This document shows positions 24,276 to 32,231 of a stretch of 56,103 bases of DNA, piece after piece. Positions within the stretch are counted from its first letter, which is position 1; every line of letters begins with the position of its first letter. This stretch comes from Planctomycetota bacterium (lineage in GTDB: Bacteria > Planctomycetota > Phycisphaerae > Phycisphaerales > UBA1924). Under the pieces are notes generated by a model. The model was not told where the DNA came from, did no database searches, and saw only the letters and a program-made list of their open reading frames with translations. The translations under genes and the position numbers were made by a program. The stretch spans positions 1 to 56,103 of the forward strand of contig CAUJHH010000016.1 in the NCBI GenBank assembly GCA_963204725.1, read 5' to 3'.

Positions 24276-25106
24276 CTAAGTTGTTGGCGAGAATGTGAAC
24301 GTGTGTGTGTGGTGCCGCAGGACGACCCCTCCTTCGGGCGATGCATAGGTGTCGAAAGCCATCCGGAGTTCCTGTTCGAGCTGTGTGCTCCGAGGACCCG
24401 TCTTTGGCACGTAGGACGCGGAGCGAGCCCTGCCGATCAGGCCGTTGAGATCGAGCGGCTGCCCGTTCGGGAAGACGCTGTGGGCACGCACCCTGAACAG
24501 CGTCGATGCGTCAACGGAGGCGGCGGTGAGATGCAACCCTCGGTCCGCTGGTCGATCGGATGCACGATGAACGGCGAGGGAGTAGGCCGCGGTGAAGGGG
24601 TCGCTCTCGTCCCGAACATTCCACATGAGCGCGAGCCGGCCGGCGGGGCGGAGTATGCGGTGAAACTCGTGGAGGGATTGATCGGGGCGGAACCAGTGAA
24701 ACGCCTGTGCCGCGAGCACGAGGTCAACGCTGTGGTCGGAGAGTCGGGTCGCTTCTGCGGTCGCGTTTCCCCACGTGACTCTTGGATGCGGGCCTGCGGC
24801 GGCACGCATCGCGTCGTTTGGCTCTATCGCGAACACGCTCGGACCGAGATCGGCAATCAGCCGCGAAGAGATTCCTGTGCCCGCGCCGATGTCCGCCACG
24901 ATGGTGTCGGCGAGGGCGCCCACCCCATCGAGGATCGCTGCGATGGCATCGGGCGGATAGGTGGGTCGGTAGTGAACATAATCATCGGCACGGGAGGTGA
25001 ATCGGCCGGTCGGATCTGTGGCGTGCGGGGACTGGTGTCCCGCGTCGCGCGGGACTCGCGCCGTGTCTGGGTCCGTGTGCTCGGCGGGGAGATCCTCGCG
25101 TGCCAT
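24276..25106 (-). CDS. Class I SAM-dependent methyltransferase
   Basis: 276 residues. The SAM motif is VADIGAGTGISSRL (about 70-83), with AIEPNDAM as motif II, VDLVLAAQAFHWF as motif IV and FHRILRPAGRLALMWN as post-motif; this fits Methyltransf_11-type small-molecule methyltransferases of the YcgJ/trans-aconitate type. Substrate unknown. The N-terminal 35 residues are polar and poorly conserved in style, so a later start near RFTSRADDY is conceivable. It follows the DUF1501 gene by 24 bases on the same strand. Confidence 0.85.
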   Translation of the reverse strand: MAREDLPAEHTDPDTARVPRDAGHQSPHATDPTGRFTSRADDYVHYRPTYPPDAIAAILDGVGALADTIVADIGAGTGISSRLIADLGPSVFAIEPNDAMRAAAGPHPRVTWGNATAEATRLSDHSVDLVLAAQAFHWFRPDQSLHEFHRILRPAGRLALMWNVRDESDPFTAAYSLAVHRASDRPADRGLHLTAASVDASTLFRVRAHSVFPNGQPLDLNGLIGRARSASYVPKTGPRSTQLEQELRMAFDTYASPEGGVVLRHHTHTFTFSPTT

Positions 25107-25130
25107 GCGTGCTCTCCCGTGAAACTCAGG

Positions 25131-26636
25131 CTACGCGAAGAGCTCGTGAACCACTCGGCCGTGGACGTCGGTGAGTCGGAAGTCGCGTCCCTGGAATCGG
25201 TACGTGAGTTTCTCGTGGTTGAGTCCGAGGGCGTGGAGCATGGTCGCCTGAAGGTCGTGGATGTGGACGGGGTCTTTGGTGATGCGGTAGCCGAACTCGT
25301 CGGTTTCGCCGTGGACGTGGCCGCGTTTCAGGCCTGCGCCGGCCATCCAGATGGTAAAGGAGTGGGGGTGATGGTCGCGTCCGAGGAACTTGGAGCCGGC
25401 GCGTTCCTCGTTCATGGCGGTACGGCCGAATTCGCCGGACCAGACGACGAGCGTGTCCTCGAGCATGCCGCGTTGTTTCAGGTCGAGGACGAGTGCGGCG
25501 GCGGCCTGGTCGGTCTGTCGGCATTTGGCGGGGAGTTGGGTGATGATGTCGTCACCGGGGTTAGTGCCGTGGACGTCCCAGCCGTGGTCGAAGAGCTGGA
25601 CGTAGCGAACACCCTGCTCGAGCATGCGGCGGGCGAGGACGCAGTTGCGGGCGAAGCTGGGCTTCGCAGGGTCGGCTCCGTACTGATCGAGGATGTGTTG
25701 CGGCTCGGCCGAGATATCCATGACTTCGGGAACGGAGACCTGCATGCGGAAGGCGAGCTCGTACTGCTCGACGCGGCTGAGGGTTTCGGGGTCGCCGTGC
25801 GTCGCCTGGCGAGCGCGGTTGAGGTGGCCGAGGAGGTCGAGGGCTTCGCGGCGGGTGGTGCGATCGACGCCGGGCGGGTTGTTGACGTAGAGGACGGGCT
25901 CGCCCTCGGAGCGGCACTGGCAGCCCTGGTAGACGGAGGGGAGGAAGCCGCTGCCCCAGACGCTCTTGCCGGAGGATGGGTTTGCGCCTCCGGAGAGGAG
26001 GACGACGAAGCCGGGGAGGTTCTGGTTTTCGGAGCCGAGGCCGTAGACGGTCCATGCGCCGATGGAGGGGCGGCCGAGGCGCGGGGATCCGGTGTAGAGG
26101 AAGAGCTCGGCGGGCGCGTGGTTGAACTGGTCGGTGTACATCGAACGGATGACGGTGACCTCATCGGCGATGGAAGCGAAGCTGGGAAGGAGCTGTGAGC
26201 ACCAGATGCCACTCTTGCCGACTTTGGCGAAGCGATAGGGGGAGCCAAGGATCTTCGGATGGCCTTTGATGAAAGCGAAGCGTTCCTTCTCCATAAGTGA
26301 GTCGGGGCAGAGTTGGCCGTTGAGTTCGTTGAGCCTGGGCTTGTAGTCGAAGAGGTCCTGCTGCGGCGGAGAACCGGCCATATGCATGTAGATGACACGC
26401 TTGGCCTTGGGCGCGAAGTGGGGGAGGTGGGTGGTGAAGAGGTCGGCCGGTGTGGTTGCGGGGGCGGCATTGGCGCGGGGCGTGCTGCCTGCGAGCGAAG
26501 CGAGAGCGATCAGGCCGACGCCGTTCTTGAGCTCGCCGAAGAAGTGGCGGCGCGTGACGTCTCGCGCAGTGGCGATGCGCTCTGCGGGCAGATGAGGGTC
26601 GGCGTGAGGCGTCTGGATGGAGTCCCTCGGAGGCAT
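25131..26636 (-). CDS. DUF1501 (sulfatase-like) Tat-exported protein
   Basis: 501 residues. A twin-arginine signal near 28 (TRRHFFGELKNGVGLIALASLAG) predicts folded export. The DUF1501 body has KRVIYMHMAGSPPQQDLFDYKP, SMYTDQFNHAPAELFLYTG, ARRMLEQGVRYVQLFDHGWDVHG, LVVWSGEFGRTAMNE and GRDHHPHSFTIWMAGAG. These metal-binding-looking motifs recall alkaline phosphatase/sulfatase folds. In planctomycetes DUF1501 proteins almost always pair with a PSCyt1/DUF1549/DUF1553 protein, here the gene six bases upstream; the joint function is unknown but is suspected to involve polymer breakdown at the cell surface. Confidence 0.95.
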   Translation of the reverse strand: MPPRDSIQTPHADPHLPAERIATARDVTRRHFFGELKNGVGLIALASLAGSTPRANAAPATTPADLFTTHLPHFAPKAKRVIYMHMAGSPPQQDLFDYKPRLNELNGQLCPDSLMEKERFAFIKGHPKILGSPYRFAKVGKSGIWCSQLLPSFASIADEVTVIRSMYTDQFNHAPAELFLYTGSPRLGRPSIGAWTVYGLGSENQNLPGFVVLLSGGANPSSGKSVWGSGFLPSVYQGCQCRSEGEPVLYVNNPPGVDRTTRREALDLLGHLNRARQATHGDPETLSRVEQYELAFRMQVSVPEVMDISAEPQHILDQYGADPAKPSFARNCVLARRMLEQGVRYVQLFDHGWDVHGTNPGDDIITQLPAKCRQTDQAAAALVLDLKQRGMLEDTLVVWSGEFGRTAMNEERAGSKFLGRDHHPHSFTIWMAGAGLKRGHVHGETDEFGYRITKDPVHIHDLQATMLHALGLNHEKLTYRFQGRDFRLTDVHGRVVHELFA

Positions 26637-26642
26637 TGGAAC

Positions 26643-29045
26643 TCACTCCTTGGTGAGGGTTTCGTCAAGATTCAGAATGACGGAGGCGAGCACGCTCCAC
26701 GCTGCCGCCTCGGTCGGATCGATTCCCGGATCGAGCGGCCCGATCGGATCGGTGGAGGCGGCGAGGGCCTCGTCGAGGTTCGCGGAAAAGCGGGCACGGA
26801 GCGCGGCGAGCGAGTCGAGCAGCGCGGCGCGTTCGTCGTCGGTGGGCGGGCGGCAGAGCACGCGCTGCATGATGAATGCCGCGCGAATGGCATCGTCATC
26901 GCTGGAATTCATCGTCATGCGGGCGAGGGCCTGCGATGCTTCGACGAACTGCGGATCATTGAGTGTGACCAATGCCTGGAGCGGGGTGTTTGTGCGAATG
27001 CGACGTGAGACGCAGAACTCGCGGCTGGGCGCGTCGAAGGTTGTCATCGCCGGGTGCGGTACGGTGCGTCGGGCAAAGGTGTAGACGCTGCGGCGATGTG
27101 CGTCTTCTCCAGCGCTCTGATTCCATTGATCGCCGCTATAGATCATGATCCAGAGTCCGGGCGGCTGGTACGGGAACACGGATGGGCCGAACATCTTGTG
27201 TGAGAGAAGGCCGGAGGCCACGAGTGCCTGGTCGCGAATCGTTTCAGCATCCAGTCGGACCCGTGGGCCGCGTGCGAGCCATGTGTTTGAGGGATCGGCG
27301 GCGATGGCAGCTTCGGGCGCGTTCGAGGACTGGCGGTAGGTTGCAGAGGTGACGATCTCTCGGAGTAATAGCTTGAAGTCCCAAGGGTGGAGTGCGTTGC
27401 CGCCATCGAAGGCGCCGTCCCTGAAAGTCACGGCGAGAGTGTCGAGAAGTTCGGGATTGGTTGGCCAGGACCCCTGTGTGCCGAGATCTTCAACTGTGGA
27501 GGAGATGCCCTCACCCCAGAACTGCTCCCAGACACGGTTGACGATGGTGCGCGCGGTGAGCGGGTTGTCGGGATCGAAGAGCCACTCGGCTAGTTCGAGG
27601 CGGTTGGTGGGCATGGACTCGCTGACGCTCGCGAATTGCTGCGGAACGCCGGGCTCGACGGGTTCGAGGGGGGAGAGGTAGCTGCCACCGGAGAGGCGGT
27701 GGGTTGTTCGGCGCTGGTCGCCGGAGAGCTCGCGCATGATCGGAAGCGATCGCACTGCACCCTGAATGTCTCCGAGGCGTTTGCGTTGCTCGACAAGTTG
27801 CGGCTCGAGTTCCGCCGCGAGCGCGGGCTCGGCCTCGGTCGTCGCCATCAGGCGCGAGATCTCGGATTCGATCGCTTCCAGCTGCGATTGTTGCTCGTCG
27901 GTCGGGAGCGCAAGCACGGGGGATTCAACAGGGTAGCTGTCCTTGTCTTCGGTGTTGTTGAAGATCGCAGCGAAGCGGTAGTAATCGGTGTGGGTGATGG
28001 GGTCGTACTTGTGGGTGTGGCACTGGGCGCAGGCGATTGTGAGGCCCTGCCAGATCTCCATGGTGGTGTTGACGCGATCGATGACGGCTGCCGTCCGGTA
28101 CTCTTCGTCGTCGGTGCCGCCCTCGTCGTTGGTCATTGTGTTGCGATGGAACGCGGTTGCGATAAGGTCGTCTGTTGTCGGCTCTGGCAGCAGGTCGCCG
28201 GCGAGTTGCACGAGCGAGAAGCGGTCAAACGGCAGATTGCGGTTGAAAGACCGGATCACCCAATCGCGGTACGGCCACATGGTGCGCCGCTCGTCTTTTT
28301 CGTATCCCTTGGTGTCGGCGTAGCGAGCCATGTCGAGCCACCAGCGGGTCCATTTCTCCCCGAAGTCGGAGGACGCGAGAAGTCGGTCGACGACCCGCTC
28401 GTAGGCATCGATACGTCGGTCGAGCAGGAAGGCGTCAACCTCTTCGGGAGTCGGCGGGAGTCCTGTGAGGTCGAGTGACACGCGTCGGATGAGTGTTCTT
28501 CGGTCGGCCTCGGGTGATGGCGAGAGCGACCTCGCCTCCATTGCTGCGAGAGTCCACAGATCCATGGGCCGCCTCGCCCACGCCGCATTCTGAACCGTCG
28601 GTGCGGAGGGGAGCGACGGTGGTACGAACGACCAGTGTTCGTCCCATTGCACGCCCTCCGTGATCCACCGGCGGAGGACCGCGATCTGATCAGCGGAGAG
28701 CCCGCGAGGGGCCACCTCGACCGGGGGCATGCGCTCCAGCAGGTCGTGGCTCTGGATCCGGCGCATGAGAAGGCTGGAGTCTGGATCGCCGGGGCGGATC
28801 GCCTCGAGTGCGCCCTCGCGCGTGTCGAGGCGAAGAGCGGCCTGACGCGCGTGCTCATCGGGGCCGTGGCACTTGAAACAGGCGTTTGCGAGGATGGGCC
28901 GCACATCTCGCGAGAACGCCAGCGGGCGGTCCGGGTTCCCGGACGCATCATCGTCCGCCCGGACTTCATGAGGCGAAACGATCAGCATTGCCATCGCCAC
29001 GAGCGCGAGAATGTGGCGAGCGTTCGCGTGGAGCGGTGGCGGCAT
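26643..29045 (-). CDS. Planctomycete cytochrome protein PSCyt1-DUF1549-DUF1553
   Basis: 800 residues. A signal peptide covers about 1-30. The haem site C56-FK-C59-H60 is in DVRPILANACFKCHGPDEHARQAALRLD (PSCyt1). DUF1549 follows (LIRRVSLDLTGLPPTPEEVDAFLLD...YADTKGYEKDERRTMWPYRDWVIRSFN...CAQCHTHKYDPI; a second CxxCH), then DUF1553 toward the C-terminus (NPLTARTIVNRVWEQFWGEGI...RRSVYTFARRTVPHPAMTTFDAPSREFC). It forms an operon with the DUF1501 gene. An electron-transfer role linked to substrate oxidation is usually assumed; not proven. Confidence 0.96.
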   Translation of the reverse strand: MPPPLHANARHILALVAMAMLIVSPHEVRADDDASGNPDRPLAFSRDVRPILANACFKCHGPDEHARQAALRLDTREGALEAIRPGDPDSSLLMRRIQSHDLLERMPPVEVAPRGLSADQIAVLRRWITEGVQWDEHWSFVPPSLPSAPTVQNAAWARRPMDLWTLAAMEARSLSPSPEADRRTLIRRVSLDLTGLPPTPEEVDAFLLDRRIDAYERVVDRLLASSDFGEKWTRWWLDMARYADTKGYEKDERRTMWPYRDWVIRSFNRNLPFDRFSLVQLAGDLLPEPTTDDLIATAFHRNTMTNDEGGTDDEEYRTAAVIDRVNTTMEIWQGLTIACAQCHTHKYDPITHTDYYRFAAIFNNTEDKDSYPVESPVLALPTDEQQSQLEAIESEISRLMATTEAEPALAAELEPQLVEQRKRLGDIQGAVRSLPIMRELSGDQRRTTHRLSGGSYLSPLEPVEPGVPQQFASVSESMPTNRLELAEWLFDPDNPLTARTIVNRVWEQFWGEGISSTVEDLGTQGSWPTNPELLDTLAVTFRDGAFDGGNALHPWDFKLLLREIVTSATYRQSSNAPEAAIAADPSNTWLARGPRVRLDAETIRDQALVASGLLSHKMFGPSVFPYQPPGLWIMIYSGDQWNQSAGEDAHRRSVYTFARRTVPHPAMTTFDAPSREFCVSRRIRTNTPLQALVTLNDPQFVEASQALARMTMNSSDDDAIRAAFIMQRVLCRPPTDDERAALLDSLAALRARFSANLDEALAASTDPIGPLDPGIDPTEAAAWSVLASVILNLDETLTKE

Positions 29046-29119
29046 GTTCGCAGTGTAGCGAGAGGGGATCCGAGTACCAATTCCATGTGCGGCTGGCCGA
29101 TCGCTGGTATCCTGCGGTC

Positions 29120-30166
29120 ATGATGCACAGACGACAGTTCATACGGGCGACTGCGGGACTTGCGGCGGTTGCGATCGCACCATCGGTTCGCGCGTCGGAC
29201 AAATCCGGTCGGCGGCACCCGATTCTCGGGAATCCGAGCGGAGACGGCTTGCATTCCTATGAGTGCATCCACGACTGGTTGACGCCGCCTCGACAGATTG
29301 CATGGGGTGACACGCACGGTCTAGCGCAGGATGCAGCGGGCAGGATCTACGTCGCGCACACGGTGCATCCGGAGAGCCAGGAGCCGCATGCGGTGGTGGT
29401 CTTTTCACCGGAGGGTGAGTTCATCGGCGCCTGGGGAGAGGCGTTTCGCGGAGGTGCGCACGGATTGGATCTTCGCGAGGAGGACGGCGTCGAGTACCTG
29501 TATCACTGTGACACGCGTCGACGGCTGGTCGTCAAGACCGATCTCGAGGGCAGGGTCGTCTGGCAGACGGATTGTCCGATGGACTCGGGGAAATACGAGA
29601 CGCGCGACAAGTGGTGCCCGACGAATGTGGCGTTTCTTCCCGATGGCGACGTTCTTGTCGGGGACGGATACGGCTCGTCCTACATCCACCGGTTCGGATC
29701 GGACGGCGCGTACAAATCGACGCCAATCGGGCCGGGAAAGGAAGCGGGGCAGGTGCTTTGTCCGCATGGTCTCTGGATCGATGATCGGATCGTCACGCGC
29801 GGGCAAGGGCCGACGCTGCTGGTGGCGGATCGGTCGAACCGGCGCATCCAGCGTTTCACGCTCGAGGGGGAACACCTGGGTTTCGTGACCGAGGGGATCC
29901 GGATGCCGTGCCACTTCAAGACACGCGGCGAGCTGCTGCTCGTGCCGGACCTCGAAAGCGTGGTGACGCTCGTCGGAATGGATGGCCAGCCGGTTGTGCA
30001 TCTCGGAGACGGGCATCCATCGGGCTTGCGCGATAAGCCGCGCGAACAGTTCTTGGAAGGGAAGTTCATCCACCCGCACACGGCGATCTTCCTGCAGAAC
30101 GGGGACGTCCTGGTTGCGGAGTGGGTGCCGATCGGGCGGGTAACACTTCTTCGACGCGTTGGCTGA
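29120..30166 (+). CDS. Tat-exported beta-propeller (NHL-repeat type) protein
   Basis: 348 residues. The start MMHRRQFIRATAGLAAVAIAP is a twin-arginine signal. The body repeats a six-bladed propeller theme: GLAQDAAGRIYVAHT, VVVFSPEGEFIGAWGE, TNVAFLPDGDVLVGDGYGSSYIHRFGSDG, LLVADRSNRRIQRFTLEGEHLGFV, HTAIFLQNGDVLVAEWVPIGRVTLLRR. This matches secreted NHL/peptidyl-glycine-lyase-like propellers common in planctomycetes. It is transcribed away from the DUF1549/1553 gene across a 74-base gap and ends 15 bases before the DUF2231 fusion gene. Confidence 0.9.
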   Translation: MMHRRQFIRATAGLAAVAIAPSVRASDKSGRRHPILGNPSGDGLHSYECIHDWLTPPRQIAWGDTHGLAQDAAGRIYVAHTVHPESQEPHAVVVFSPEGEFIGAWGEAFRGGAHGLDLREEDGVEYLYHCDTRRRLVVKTDLEGRVVWQTDCPMDSGKYETRDKWCPTNVAFLPDGDVLVGDGYGSSYIHRFGSDGAYKSTPIGPGKEAGQVLCPHGLWIDDRIVTRGQGPTLLVADRSNRRIQRFTLEGEHLGFVTEGIRMPCHFKTRGELLLVPDLESVVTLVGMDGQPVVHLGDGHPSGLRDKPREQFLEGKFIHPHTAIFLQNGDVLVAEWVPIGRVTLLRRVG

Positions 30167-30181
30167 GCGAGCGGGAGATCG

Positions 30182-32173
30182 ATGATGCGGGATTGGAATG
30201 CGGCGCGGAGCGTCGGAGGGCTTGGGGTCGATCGTGCGGCGGTCGCGGTCGGGCTGGGGGTGATGCTGGGGTTCGCAATGGGCGTGTCGGCGCAGGGCAC
30301 GGCGGCGACCGGTCCGGGCGCGCTTGACACGTTGCTCCGGATCTTGGGGAGGACGCATCCGATTCTGGTTCACTTTCCGATCGCGCTCGTGCTGGTAGCG
30401 GCGATGATCGAGACGGCGCGGGCGATGATTCGGCGACCGACACCGGCGCGGACGTCTGTGAACATGCTCGGATTGGGCGTGCTGGCGGCGGGCGCGGCGA
30501 TCGGGAGCGGGTGGATGAATGGGGACTATGAGAACCACGCCAGTGTCGCGGAGACGATGGAACTGCACCGATGGATCGGTATCGGGGGCGGGGCGGCTGC
30601 GCTGGTCGCGTATCTGTTCGGGCTCGCGGCATCGAGATCGAGGCGGGCGCTGATGGCGTTCCGCGCGGTGCTGCTGGTCTCGGCGGGTGCGATCGGGTTT
30701 ACGGGGCATCTGGGCGGTCGGATGGTGTATGGCGAGGGGTACTTGCTTGCGCCGTTGTCGATGGGGAGGTCAACGCCACAGGAGAACGGTGCGAGAGCGG
30801 AGCCGCCGAGCGCGGCGGGGCCGGTGAGTTCGGGCACGGTGCTTTCGGGGCCGCCCGTGACCGGCGCTGTGAAGCCGCAAGTCGATGTCGGGAGCGTCTC
30901 GTTCGAGCGTGACGTTCTGCCGATCTTTGAGGCCATGTGCGTGGAGTGCCATGGCGAATCGAAGGCGAAGGCATCGATGCGTCTTGACTCGCTTGCGCAT
31001 GTGATGCGGGCGGAGCCGTGGGTGCTGAGCGCTGATGCGCCGGCCGAGAGCGACCTGCTCATGCGGATACGGATGAATGAGAGGGACGATGGAGCGATGC
31101 CGCCGAAGGGGGAGCGGCTGTCCGCGCTGGAGATCGCGACGATCGAGGCGTGGATTGGTTCGTTGGCGGAGGGCGCGGGGGAGTTGATGCCGCGGGAAGA
31201 GCCTGCAGCGGAGCGTTTGCAGGAGAGCGATGGGAGCGGGTCCGAGATCGAGTGGACGGATGAGCAGGCGAGCGCGATCGAGGGGTTGCGGGCGCGGGGC
31301 GCGCGGATCGAGCCGGTGTCGGCGGAGTCGGAGCGGTTGGATGTGAATCTGTCGCGACTGACGCCGCGCTGCGATGCGACGGCGATCGCGATGCTGCAGC
31401 CGGTGATCGAACGGGTGGAGCGGTTGGATCTCTCGGGCGCGGCGATCGGCGATGCGGATCTGGAAGGATTGTCGACGGCCGGTGCGATGAGATGGCTGAG
31501 TGTCGATCGGACGGAGATCGGTGATGGGAGTGCGAGCGTGATCGCGGCGTTGCCTGCGCTCGGCGTGCTGGTCGCGACGGGAACGGAGCTGTCGGATGCG
31601 GGATTGCGGCTGATTGCGGCATCGGGATCGATCGAGCGTGTGTACGCAGCGGGATCCGGGGTGACGGAAGCCGGAGCGGCGTCGGTTGCGGCCGAGGTGG
31701 AGGTTGTGCTGGCGTCCGCCCCTCGGCCAACGGTTGTGTATCTCGTGCGCCACGCCGAGAAGCAGGCGGAAGGGTCGGACCCCTCGTTGAACGAGGAAGG
31801 TAAGTCTCGGGCGCAGGCGTTGGTCCGATCGATTGCCGGGCAGCGGGTTCGCGCGGTGTACGTGACGCAGTATGCGAGGACTCGGGAGACAGCGGCACCG
31901 CTTGCCGAGAGCCTGGGCCTGTCGCCCGTTGCGTTGGCGGCGAATCGGGATGTGGCTGCTCACGCGAATGATGTTGCGAGCGCGATTCGGGGATTGCCAT
32001 CAGGATCCGTCGCGGTCGTGGTGGGGCACAGCAACACGATTCCGGCGATCATCAGGGCTCTCGGCGTGCCAGATGCGTTGGAGATCGACGAATCTCGGTA
32101 CGGAGATCTGTACACGGTCGAACTGACGGAGGGTGGCTCTCGTCTGCTCGAGACGGGTCGATTCGGGCCGTAG
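30182..32173 (+). CDS. DUF2231 membrane-cytochrome-histidine phosphatase fusion
   Basis: 663 residues in one unbroken frame. Residues about 1-185 carry several membrane helices of the DUF2231 type (RTHPILVHFPIALVLVAAMIE). Then a PSCyt1-like haem domain with CVECHG near 252 and a binding-site tail GAMPPKGERLSALEIATIEAWI. A leucine-rich-repeat-like part follows (about 370-510: VERLDLSGAAIGDADLEGL). Unusually, the C-terminus is a histidine phosphatase: VVYLVRHAEK (about 520), TQYARTRETAAPLAE, and VVVGHSNTIPAIIRAL (about 615). The catalytic RHG-type motif reads RHA. An ATG three bases in has better spacing to GGGAG. The usual partner is a DUF1549/1501 system, encoded nearby. Confidence 0.88.
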   Translation: MMRDWNAARSVGGLGVDRAAVAVGLGVMLGFAMGVSAQGTAATGPGALDTLLRILGRTHPILVHFPIALVLVAAMIETARAMIRRPTPARTSVNMLGLGVLAAGAAIGSGWMNGDYENHASVAETMELHRWIGIGGGAAALVAYLFGLAASRSRRALMAFRAVLLVSAGAIGFTGHLGGRMVYGEGYLLAPLSMGRSTPQENGARAEPPSAAGPVSSGTVLSGPPVTGAVKPQVDVGSVSFERDVLPIFEAMCVECHGESKAKASMRLDSLAHVMRAEPWVLSADAPAESDLLMRIRMNERDDGAMPPKGERLSALEIATIEAWIGSLAEGAGELMPREEPAAERLQESDGSGSEIEWTDEQASAIEGLRARGARIEPVSAESERLDVNLSRLTPRCDATAIAMLQPVIERVERLDLSGAAIGDADLEGLSTAGAMRWLSVDRTEIGDGSASVIAALPALGVLVATGTELSDAGLRLIAASGSIERVYAAGSGVTEAGAASVAAEVEVVLASAPRPTVVYLVRHAEKQAEGSDPSLNEEGKSRAQALVRSIAGQRVRAVYVTQYARTRETAAPLAESLGLSPVALAANRDVAAHANDVASAIRGLPSGSVAVVVGHSNTIPAIIRALGVPDALEIDESRYGDLYTVELTEGGSRLLETGRFGP

Positions 32174-32231
32174 CGAGCGAAGCCGGGGCAGTTTGTGCAG
32201 CTTTGCGGGTTCAGCCGACGATACCAAACGG

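Noticed and set aside
24276..24300. Element continuing past the tRNA into the methyltransferase gene
   Set aside because: The genes right of the tRNA are typical planctomycete chromosomal families and the terminator hairpins and repeats lie left of it, so the right boundary is placed before the tRNA; this is still inference.
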